Below are positions 1 through 5,438 of a stretch of DNA of 6,312 bases, piece after piece. Every line of letters begins with the position of its first letter. Position 1 is the stretch's first letter. Origin of the DNA: Thermohalobaculum sp039178805. Lineage in GTDB: Bacteria; Pseudomonadota; Alphaproteobacteria; Rhodobacterales; Rhodobacteraceae. A model generated the notes under the pieces. It was not told the DNA's origin. It ran no database searches and worked only from the letters and a program-made list of their open reading frames with translations. The position numbers were made by a program, and so were the translations under genes. Where the stretch lies: positions 1-6,312 of the forward strand of contig JBCDFC010000270.1 of the NCBI GenBank assembly GCA_039178805.1, in the 5' to 3' direction.

Positions 1-2
1 CA

Positions 3-983
3 TGTTTTGATCCACGAGAGCGCCTGGAGCGGCTTAGAACGGCTTCAAGCACCATGCTTAAGATCGAGGCGCCCGAAGAGCGCGCCGATGTGTTTGCCGA
101 CTGGACCCTTTGGCGGGCCAGCGACCTGGTCTTCTCCAAGATTGCGTTCTCGCCGTTGCGGTTCGAGCGAGACCCCAAGCTTCCAGGTCATGACCAAGCG
201 CTCTTGCTGCTCGAGATCTACGCATCCGGCATCGGACATGGGGAGATCGAGGGCCATCCGACATGGATTGGGCCCGATCACATTCACCTCGCCGATCTGA
301 CGCGGAGGTATCGCAAGCATACCACAGCCGCCGTCGTCTATGGTGCGGTGATCCCGCACGATGCGGTCGGATACGATCCTGGAAGTCACCCTGCCTACGT
401 GTCGATGTCTGCTGCCACACCTGTGGGACGGTTCTTGATCAACGCCTTTCAAGCGATCCTGGCGCGTCTGCCCACCGCTCTAGCAGAAGACGCCGAGACA
501 CTAGCGGAAGGGCTATCGGCGGTCATCCGCGCCCTGCTGTTGGCGAACAATCGGGAGGTGGACCGAAGGGTGCTCCGCGGTGCGCTCGCCCTCACTGTGC
601 GCGCCCATATCGACGCGAACCTACACGATCCCGGGCTGAGTACAGCGACGCTCTGCGAGACGTTCGGCATGTCACGGGCGACGCTCTACCGCATGTTGGA
701 GGAGGTTGGTGGGATCGACGCCTACGTGCGCGCTAAGCGGCTCGAACATTGCCGTCACGCGCTTCGACTAGCCCCACCGGAACATGGTGGCGTGAAGCGG
801 ATCGCTCGCCATTGGGGGTTCGTCGATACGGATCGTTTTCACCGGCTCTACAAGGCGCGCTTCGGGCACACGCCGGGTGATGACTTGAACCACGTGGCTC
901 CAAAGGAGCCGCGGCACCGGCTTGTGCCAGCAAGCGACGAGGACGTCGTTCGGGTCTTCGAGGGAATGCTTCGCAAGCCATAG
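3..983 (+). CDS. AraC/XylS-family transcriptional regulator, 5' end outside the window
   Basis: Predicted DNA-binding regulator of transcription. Numbering from the first in-window ATG (position 54), residues 1-160 form an N-terminal half like the ligand-sensing domain of AraC_binding_2-type regulators. Residues about 180-276 are an AraC-type double helix-turn-helix: the first HTH is near 195-216 (LCETFGMSRATLYRML) and the second near 247-270, ending in the family signature FHRLYKARFGHTP. The frame is open upstream of ATG 54 to the window edge, and those codons read FDPRERLERLR, like the N-termini of such regulators. ATG 54 also has no Shine-Dalgarno sequence, so I infer that the true start lies before the window. 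If ATG 54 were used the protein would be 309 residues. The effector and targets are unknown. It lies 127 bp upstream of, and in the same direction as, the first sorted-protein gene, but control of those genes is only a guess. Confidence 0.85.
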   Translation, partial: CFDPRERLERLRTASSTMLKIEAPEERADVFADWTLWRASDLVFSKIAFSPLRFERDPKLPGHDQALLLLEIYASGIGHGEIEGHPTWIGPDHIHLADLTRRYRKHTTAAVVYGAVIPHDAVGYDPGSHPAYVSMSAATPVGRFLINAFQAILARLPTALAEDAETLAEGLSAVIRALLLANNREVDRRVLRGALALTVRAHIDANLHDPGLSTATLCETFGMSRATLYRMLEEVGGIDAYVRAKRLEHCRHALRLAPPEHGGVKRIARHWGFVDTDRFHRLYKARFGHTPGDDLNHVAPKEPRHRLVPASDEDVVRVFEGMLRKP

Positions 984-989
984 GGCCTC

Positions 990-1010
990 CAGCGTCAGTT
1001 TGAGACGCTG
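990..1010 (+). terminator. Weak hairpin after the AraC-family gene
   Basis: A perfect 7-bp stem (cagcgtc / gacgctg) with a 7-nt loop starts 6 bp after the regulator's stop codon. Position and shape fit a transcription end, but no T-run follows, so it may be only an RNA 3'-end structure or chance. Confidence 0.3.
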
Positions 1011-1110
1011 CGCTAGTGGTGTCTCGGCCGAAATACGTTAACCGGCGCAATGGTGGAGCGCGGGCTCGCGGTCATTGGCTGCAGCGACGTGTCATGACGG
1101 GGGAAACTGT

Positions 1111-1707
1111 ATGAAGATCGTAACATGCGCCGGTTCTTTGGCTTTGGCGGCGGCCGTGATGGCGGCCACGCTGTCCGTCGCGACGGTTCCCGCGCAGGCG
1201 GCCGTGATGCTGACCATCGAGCGCGACAGCGACACGTCCGCGACCTTCATCGGGTCCGGGGCGCTCGACGTCGATCTGCTCTTTATGCCCGGGTTCTTCG
1301 TCGAGGGAGCGCTCGCCACAACTCTTGGCCCTGAGGCGACCGTTGTGGGCGATCTCGGGCTCGGTGGAAACTCTATAGACGCAGCTGCCGGTAACTTCCC
1401 CTCGGAAATCGCCATGTTTTTCGACAGCGCGGTAGACGCGCAGTTCGACTTCGCGGTTGGAGAAACGCTGTCAGGATCGTCGACGATCACGTTCGTCAAC
1501 CAAGTGTTTGCGCCTGTCGGCTCGACCGGCGACATCATCGTTTTCGGCTTCGAGACGGCGGACGGCATCCTCTTCGATGACGATACGCCCTTCGTGATCG
1601 GCTCCTGGGAGATCGTCGCGCCGGCGCCGATCCCGGTCCCCGCCACGGGTGTCCTCCTCCTCGCCGGCCTGGCGGCATTGGGGGCCGTGCGCCGGCGCGC
1701 GAAGTGA
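1111..1707 (+). CDS. Exported protein with VPLPA/PEP-CTERM-type sorting tail (first of three)
   Basis: A 198-residue protein of unknown function, predicted to be exported and then processed by an exosortase. The start is ATG 1111: a purine-rich GGGGGA lies 6 bp upstream, and the signal peptide begins directly (MKIVTC, hydrophobic Ala/Leu/Val core, likely cut after AQA at residue 30). The in-frame TTG at 1075 would add 12 residues before the signal and is unlikely. The mature part is acidic and rich in Asp, Gly and Phe, with no cysteine and no catalytic motif that I recognise. The tail at residues about 173-198 has a proline motif (PIPVPATG), a hydrophobic segment (LLLAGLAALGAV) and RRRAK. This matches VPLPA/PEP-CTERM architecture, although the motif reads VPAT instead of VPLPA. 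It lies 52 bp upstream of the next gene and may be cotranscribed with it. The sorting-tail call is good; the function is unknown. Confidence 0.82.
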   Translation: MKIVTCAGSLALAAAVMAATLSVATVPAQAAVMLTIERDSDTSATFIGSGALDVDLLFMPGFFVEGALATTLGPEATVVGDLGLGGNSIDAAAGNFPSEIAMFFDSAVDAQFDFAVGETLSGSSTITFVNQVFAPVGSTGDIIVFGFETADGILFDDDTPFVIGSWEIVAPAPIPVPATGVLLLAGLAALGAVRRRAK

Positions 1708-1759
1708 CCGCGCGTTGCGTGGGAAAACGACGGGCGTTTCGATGAGCAAGGATGATGTC

Positions 1760-2404
1760 ATGATGTTCCGAACCCTCGCCAGAACCGCGGGTGCCGCCGC
1801 GGCGCTGGTCTGTTTCGCCGCCGCCGACGCTTCGGCGATCACGCAGTACCGCACGACGATCGACTTCGTGCCGGCGGAGTCCCGCACCGGGGGGCTCTCG
1901 CTCGACCCCGCGGACGGTAACCGCATCGTCGTCGACTGGAGCACGGCACTGACCACCGGCAGGGTCGAGGGTCAGGATGTGGTGAACGCTACGTTCCGCC
2001 TGTTCGGCGAGGGCGTCCTCCTTTTCGAGGACGAAGCGCTGATCGGCGGGGTGCTGCAGCCGATCGGCGGCGTGACCCGGGTGACGCTCGACTCAGACTT
2101 TTGGGAGTTCGACCTGGACGACTGGCTGCTGGATCCGTCCGACGGGCTGATCACCTACGACAACGACATCGACGTGGTTCAAGAAAACGGCGGCGTAGGC
2201 GAGACCTACAACATCTATCGGGCGCAGAACCTGTTCTATGTGGACGGCGTTCAGACGGACTCCGGCTTCACCAGATACAACTTCAACGCGCCGACGACCG
2301 TCGTCTTCACCGAGGTGGTCGCGCCTGTGCCGCTGCCCGCGGGTCTGCCGTTGCTCGCCGCGGCGTTGGGGGCGCTGGCGGTCGTGCGCCGGCGCGCGAA
2401 GTGA
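1760..2404 (+). CDS. Exported protein with canonical VPLPA-CTERM sorting tail (second of three)
   Basis: A 214-residue protein of unknown function. I chose ATG 1760 because AAGGA at 1748-1752 sits 7 bp upstream. ATG 1763 and ATG 1742 are in frame too, and 1742 would add six residues (MSKDDV) without a good ribosome site. Residues 1-26 form a signal peptide (Arg 4 and Arg 8, Ala/Leu/Val core, cut after ASA). The mature domain is acidic with many aromatic residues (for example FWEFDLDDW and YNIYRAQNLFYVDG), probably a beta-rich extracellular domain; this is an inference. Residues 190-214 give a textbook tail: VPLPAG, hydrophobic stretch LPLLAAALGALAVV, then RRRAK. In Rhodobacterales such tails are thought to be recognised by a VPLPA-specific exosortase (XrtD type), which is not in this window. 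The final 22 nt are identical to those of the preceding gene. Confidence 0.85.
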   Translation: MMFRTLARTAGAAAALVCFAAADASAITQYRTTIDFVPAESRTGGLSLDPADGNRIVVDWSTALTTGRVEGQDVVNATFRLFGEGVLLFEDEALIGGVLQPIGGVTRVTLDSDFWEFDLDDWLLDPSDGLITYDNDIDVVQENGGVGETYNIYRAQNLFYVDGVQTDSGFTRYNFNAPTTVVFTEVVAPVPLPAGLPLLAAALGALAVVRRRAK

Positions 2405-2574
2405 GGTCGCGTTGACGTCTGCCGTGTTCGCCCGTTGATCGTCTGCATCCCAAACCCCGATCTCGCGGATGCATCGAGCCTAGAGCAGGTACCCCGCCGT
2501 GATATCTGCATGATCACAACAGCTTAACCGAGATGGAGTGGTGGTTTGACGAGTAATCCTTGGAGGCGCTTCGG

Positions 2575-3279
2575 ATGTTGAAGAAGATCATTCAGGCTGC
2601 GGCCTGCCTTTCGGTCGGGGCTCTGCTGGGGGCGGCGCCGGCACATGCGTTAACCCTGACCCTGAACCTCGAGTTCAACAATGTCTCACCTGCGGGGCCG
2701 CAGTTCACGATCTTCGAAAAGAACTTCAGCACAACGGATCCGCTGAGGTTAGTTGTTGAGGTGGCGCCCGGCACCACGCCGGTTGCCTTGGCCGCGCCGG
2801 GTCAGTTCGACTTCTCCGCCGGGATCACTTCCTTCTCGCTGTTGCAGGGCAGCACCGACCTTGATCTCGTCGATTTCCCGACGATCGACGTCGAACTGTT
2901 CCTGTTCGATGATTTTTTCGAGATCGGGTCGCCGACCGATGGGATTCGGCTGCGCGCGAACGGACTTGGGGCTGGGAGCGGCGTCCAGGTGCTGGACTTT
3001 TCGATTATTACATTCGATCCGAGCTTGTTCGGCGGCTCTTCCCTGTCCGCACTGCTGGCGCTGGATGGCGCGGCCCCAGACGGGACGTTAGACTTCCTTG
3101 GCGATGTCGACACTCGCATTCCAGGCGTCACCGTGCCGACCAGCGTGGCCACCTTCAATCTCGAGAGCGTCGAGGCGGCGGTGATCCCCCTGCCTGCCGG
3201 GGCCTGGCTGCTGATCTCGGGGCTGGCGGTGCTCAATCTGGCCCGCCGGGGTCGGTCAGCTGGGACGCAAACCGCCTGA
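2575..3279 (+). CDS. Exported protein with VPLPA-CTERM-like sorting tail (third of three)
   Basis: A 234-residue protein of unknown function. ATG 2575 is preceded by GGAGG (2562-2566) at 8 bp, a strong ribosome site. The in-frame TTG at 2560 would put that site inside the gene and is rejected. The signal peptide has Lys 3 and Lys 4, a hydrophobic core and a likely cut after AHA at residue 25. The mature part has many hydrophobic and acidic residues (FLFDDFFEIG, LDLVDFPTIDVEL), suggesting a beta-sandwich-like secreted domain; this is an inference. The tail at residues about 204-234 has IPLPAG, the hydrophobic run AWLLISGLAVLNLA, then RRGR and eight further residues (SAGTQTA at the end), longer and less basic than the other two tails. 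A 170-bp gap separates it from the second gene, so it may have its own promoter. It shares architecture with its neighbours, but not obvious sequence. Confidence 0.83.
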   Translation: MLKKIIQAAACLSVGALLGAAPAHALTLTLNLEFNNVSPAGPQFTIFEKNFSTTDPLRLVVEVAPGTTPVALAAPGQFDFSAGITSFSLLQGSTDLDLVDFPTIDVELFLFDDFFEIGSPTDGIRLRANGLGAGSGVQVLDFSIITFDPSLFGGSSLSALLALDGAAPDGTLDFLGDVDTRIPGVTVPTSVATFNLESVEAAVIPLPAGAWLLISGLAVLNLARRGRSAGTQTA

Positions 3280-3317
3280 GCCCAGGGCACCTCCGCTCGC
3301 CGCCGCTCGTTGCGCGT

Positions 3318-3458
3318 GCCGCCACCGGCGGGCGCACCCTTCGGCTCGGGCTTCTCGGCAACCATCGCCCCGGTGGCGAACAGCTGGCCGGCGACCGAGG
3401 AGGCATCCTCGAATGCGCCGCGCACCGCCTTGGCCGGGTCGACCATGCCTCTGGACAT
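3318..3458 (-). pseudogene. groEL: Remnant of groEL (C-terminal end of the Cpn60 chaperonin)
   Basis: About 47 codons on the minus strand read as the C-terminal end of GroEL. The order GMVDPAK, AVRGAFEDASSVAG, then AMVAEKP and a Gly-rich end (GAPAGGG) aligns without gaps to the GroEL segment of form G(I/M)(I/V/L)DPxKVxRxALxxAxSVAG...(T/E)xMVxxxP followed by a Gly tail. An intact GroEL is about 540-550 residues, so more than 90% is missing. Upstream codons (from about 3459) no longer match, and after GAPAGGG the frame runs into unrelated residues with no GGM repeats. Several conserved positions have changed (for example ...AVRGAF where VVRTAL is usual). It lies convergent to, and just behind, the third sorted-protein gene. 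I infer a dead scrap left by rearrangement. It encodes no functional chaperonin. Confidence 0.75.
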
Positions 3459-3793
3459 CAGATGGACACCCGCAAGAACCCTGGATTGAGGCGGACGCTG
3501 CGCGCGGCGACGGGTCGATCGACACGTTGCGGGCTGATTTGTGGACGTGGACTAATAATGCTTCGCCGCAGGTTTGTAATCGCTCCCACGCGCCACAGGC
3601 TGAACTGTAGCTGCGAAACGGTGGTACTTCGCGGCACGCGCAAGAGCCGACGTTGGTGTCGGGTGCAACATCCGATAGTTTGGGCTCAGGGCCGCCGTTC
3701 TCCGCGCCCCATGCCGATGTCGGCTCTCAACTCGGCAGGGGATCTGCGCGATGCACTGTAGCGGCTCTTTGCCTTCTCGAGCGAGGTCGATGC
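3459..3793. other. Gene-free stretch between the groEL remnant and the unknown minus-strand pair
   Basis: No convincing gene, RNA gene or insertion sequence is seen in these 335 bases. The open frames here are short, rich in Arg and Ser, and lack ribosome sites. A 9-bp inverted repeat (agagccgac at 3643-3651, gtcggctct at 3719-3727) is present but could be chance. Its position next to a truncated groEL end suggests rearranged DNA. Confidence 0.5.
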
Positions 3794-4546
3794 TCAGGGG
3801 GATTGCTTGAGGTTGGGAAGAGCGATCTGGGTCGGATCGGTCCGTGCCGGGGATGGGTCGGTCGGTGCGGGCTGTGTCTGAAGGAGAACGTCGGGCATCT
3901 TCGCGTCGATGTCGTTCAAAATGTCATCCAGGTCATCGAGCGATGGCGGGTTGTCCTCGTCGGTGATCCGGTCATTGGCGGGGCCGAGCACGTTGTTCTG
4001 GTAGTCGGTCACCTCGTCTCGGTCAGCCTCGAGCTCGGTGAGGTGGTCGCGCGCTGCCATAAATGCTTCGAAGCTTGGCTCGTTGCCCCTCCAGATGATC
4101 GTGGCGGCGAGCGTGTCGTCGACGGCCGAGCCATCCTCCCTACGAACGGCACCTTGAGCGTCGCGATACACGCGCGTCCCGTCGGGCAGGCGCGCCGCCC
4201 TCTCCTGGATGGCGTCGAACTCCATCTCGGCTGCCAGGATCTGCTCTTCGAGACGAGCCAGGACGACATCCGTCGTCTGCGTCGCGGTAGAAAGAGCGGC
4301 AGAGACCATCTCGTAGCGCTCCCGGTAGACGGGATCCTGTAGCATCAGAACGAGCCGCGTCTCCGCGGCGAGCCGGTCGCGTCGCTTTCGGGCACCTTCG
4401 GCGGTTCGAGCGTCGTCGGGCAGGAAGCGGCGTGCACGCCCGGTCTCCCGCCCGGCGATCTCGTTCTGCAAGTCGTCGTGGTCGCGCTGGCGCCTGTTCT
4501 TCGATGTGTCTTCCAAATCCATACTGATGAACATTATATCAGACAT
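3794..4546 (-). CDS. Hypothetical charged, helix-rich protein (250 residues)
   Basis: I do not recognise this family. The protein is very hydrophilic. Residues about 12-65 are strongly charged (NRRQRDHDD, GARKRRDRLA). Residues about 65-118 look helical and may form a coiled coil (LARLEEQILAAEMEFDAIQERAARL). Residues about 119-150 contain a turn-rich segment, LPDGTRVYRDAQGAVRREDG, then residues 151-185 are helical again (IIWRGNEPSFEAF, HLTELEADRDEV). The tail from about 197 is acidic and then Pro-rich. There is no signal peptide or membrane segment, so it is probably cytoplasmic. The minus frame is preferred over the overlapping plus frame (3653-4342) because its composition is protein-like. 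The start is unsure: ATG 4546, 4534 and 4522 all lack a clear ribosome site, and a promoter-like TATAAT at 4533-4538 would favour 4522 (242 residues). It lies 33 bp downstream of the 112-residue gene, in the same direction. Confidence 0.65.
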   Translation of the reverse strand: MSDIMFISMDLEDTSKNRRQRDHDDLQNEIAGRETGRARRFLPDDARTAEGARKRRDRLAAETRLVLMLQDPVYRERYEMVSAALSTATQTTDVVLARLEEQILAAEMEFDAIQERAARLPDGTRVYRDAQGAVRREDGSAVDDTLAATIIWRGNEPSFEAFMAARDHLTELEADRDEVTDYQNNVLGPANDRITDEDNPPSLDDLDDILNDIDAKMPDVLLQTQPAPTDPSPARTDPTQIALPNLKQSP

Positions 4547-4562
4547 TAGCGATGCATCACAA
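4533..4562 (-). promoter_or_regulatory. Sigma70-like promoter overlapping the start of the 250-residue gene
   Basis: On the minus strand, TTGTGA (4557-4562) and a perfect TATAAT (4533-4538) are separated by 18 bp. Transcription would begin near 4525-4527, inside the longest reading frame and about 3-5 nt before ATG 4522. If real, the gene is expressed separately from its upstream neighbour as an almost leaderless mRNA. Confidence 0.4.
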
Positions 4563-4579
4563 CTTTAGGTCGCTGAAGC

Positions 4580-4918
4580 TCAATGCGCGATGTCGAGTGC
4601 TTTGGCCTTCTCACGCCGCACCAAGCGCACCGAGATCACGGGATGGAGCAGCATGAGCGGGCTGTTGCAGCAGATCGAGACGATCTCGCCGTCTTCGATG
4701 GTCGTGGCGCAGTAGGCGTTGGCCCGATGCGCCAGAACGCGGTCGAGGAGCGCGACGCCCTCTTCGAAACTCACAAGTTTGCTCCAGGGCTTTGGCAGCG
4801 CTGCAATCTCTGCGTCGGTGATCGTGGCGCCTGGGCAGGGGTGTCGAAATGCTTGGCGCGTCTGAAAGCTGAGTTCCTCATCCTGATCGATGAAGATCGT
4901 GAAGTCCTTCGAAGTCAT
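4580..4918 (-). CDS. Hypothetical protein (112 residues)
   Basis: I do not recognise this family. It is a small, probably cytoplasmic protein with no signal peptide. The N-terminus reads FTIFIDQDEELSF, which looks like a beta strand followed by an acidic turn. The middle has a helix-like stretch, FEEGVALLDRVLAHRANAY, and the following part, CATTIEDGEIVSICCNSPLM, contains three cysteines, two of them adjacent. The C-terminus is basic (VRLVRREKAKALDIAH). The start at ATG 4918 has only a weak GAG ahead of it, and a TATTGT sequence (4925-4930) lies 6 bp upstream, so a leaderless start is possible. The plus frame over the same DNA (4583-4954) has shadow-like composition. The stop codon is 33 bp before the longest start of the 250-residue gene, so the two may form a small operon. 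The function is unknown. Confidence 0.6.
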   Translation of the reverse strand: MTSKDFTIFIDQDEELSFQTRQAFRHPCPGATITDAEIAALPKPWSKLVSFEEGVALLDRVLAHRANAYCATTIEDGEIVSICCNSPLMLLHPVISVRLVRREKAKALDIAH

Positions 4919-5190
4919 AGCTCGACAATATCACAGTCTTCGATTGTAGTATAGAGTGAGCATGCTGAGCGCCATTCCTTGCTTCTGGGCTTGCCCCAAC
5001 GCTGTCACGGCCACCATTGCGCTTTCGGAGAAAATGCCAGCCCTATGGCCCGATCGCTCTCAATCGGTCGGCCTCGGGCGAGCTGAGACGGTGCACCGAC
5101 GCTCGGCACCTGATGTCACACATCGCGTGCAACACGACTGGCATCGCCAATGTCACACACGGGGATCAGATAAGATCACGCGCAAGGTAT

Positions 5191-5207
5191 GCGTTGTTGC
5201 ACAACGC
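5191..5207. repeat. Perfect 7-bp inverted repeat with TGC loop
   Basis: gcgttgt and acaacgc flank a 3-nt loop, tgc. No T-run follows on either side, so a terminator is unlikely. Confidence 0.5.
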
Positions 5208-5238
5208 CATCTTGCTCAGTCGGCTCCGCCTCCTTCGA

Positions 5239-5255
5239 GGGGGCGTGCCGCCCCC
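5239..5255. repeat. Perfect 7-bp GC-only inverted repeat with TGC loop
   Basis: gggggcg and cgccccc flank a 3-nt loop, tgc, the same geometry as the dyad that begins 48 bp upstream. It would form a very stable hairpin in RNA or single-stranded DNA. No T-run follows. Confidence 0.5.
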
Positions 5256-5331
5256 GTTCCACCCCCTGCTGTGGCGCGGTCGGACATCGAGCCCGCCCAC
5301 GACATGAGACCGTATTGCCGGTCAATCACTC

Positions 5332-5348
5332 GCACCGTGGGCCGGTGC
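5332..5348. repeat. 6-bp inverted repeat upstream of the Fic gene
   Basis: gcaccg and cggtgc flank a 5-nt loop, tgggc. It lies about 40 bp before the predicted Fic promoter and has no T-run. Confidence 0.4.
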
Positions 5349-5376
5349 AACGCCCAATCACGCGAGTCGCGCTAAC

Positions 5377-5438
5377 GGATGGAAATGGATGGACAAACAG
5401 ACGGTGGCGTGGCATAGTAATTGGATGGAATTGGATAA
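5377..5438 (+). repeat. Direct repeat of a GGATGGAA-type element at the Fic gene start
   Basis: GGATGGAAATGGAT (5377-5390) and GGATGGAATTGGAT (5423-5436) differ at one of 14 positions and start 46 bp apart. In each copy two GGAT units are 10 bp apart, one helical turn. A further GGATGG lies at 5445-5450. One copy abuts the predicted -35 box and the other covers the predicted transcription start, an arrangement typical of operators. Confidence 0.45.
5390..5418 (+). promoter_or_regulatory. Candidate promoter of the Fic gene
   Basis: TGGACA (5390-5395; 5 of 6 to the TTGACA consensus) and CATAGT (5413-5418; 4 of 6 to TATAAT) are spaced 17 bp apart. The expected start of transcription, 7 bp after the -10 box, is 5425, the A of the Fic ATG. 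This would give a leaderless mRNA, which agrees with the lack of a ribosome site before that ATG. Confidence 0.4.

Larger units (their letters stand above)
4919..5388. other. Intergenic region of about 470 bp, rich in small dyads
   Basis: No gene is supported here. The plus-strand frames starting near 4956, 5017 and 5189 have Arg/Pro/Ser-rich, shadow-like products and no ribosome sites. What is visible: a 10-bp palindrome (cggtgcaccg, 5089-5098), two copies of atgtcacaca (5113-5122 and 5150-5159), and three hairpins of 17 nt each (5191-5207, 5239-5255, 5332-5348). These could be regulatory, a decayed mobile element, or chance in GC-rich DNA. Confidence 0.45.

Noticed and set aside
1075..1110. 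TTG start 36 bp upstream of the first sorted-protein gene
   Set aside because: It adds hydrophilic residues before the signal peptide and has no ribosome site, whereas ATG 1111 has GGGGGA at 6 bp.
2802..3317. Minus-strand continuation of the groEL frame under the third sorted-protein gene
   Set aside because: The frame stays open only because of GC-rich codons opposite a real gene; the GroEL similarity ends at about 3318.
3643..3727. 9-bp inverted repeat (agagccgac / gtcggctct) that could be the ends of an 85-bp miniature mobile element
   Set aside because: A 9-bp match in this length of GC-rich DNA is not rare, and no target-site duplication or conserved interior is seen.
3653..4342. Plus-strand 229-residue frame opposite the 250-residue gene
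   Set aside because: Its composition (many Val, Gly, Arg and Cys without pattern) and lack of a ribosome site mark it as a shadow of the minus-strand gene.
4583..4954. Plus-strand 123-residue frame opposite the 112-residue gene
   Set aside because: It mirrors the minus-strand frame and has no ribosome site; the minus-strand product looks more like a folded protein. The choice is not certain.
4931..5017. Minus-strand 28-codon frame (begins MVAVTALGQAQ, ends LTLYYNRRL), 12 bp upstream of the 112-residue gene
   Set aside because: It reads somewhat like a protein end, but it is very short, has no good ribosome site, and is stopped a little upstream of its ATG. It could be a remnant; the evidence is too thin to annotate.
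4956..5375. Plus-strand frame of 139 residues in the gene-free region
   Set aside because: It has a TTG start without a ribosome site, low-complexity Pro/Arg/Ser content, and overlaps several dyads.
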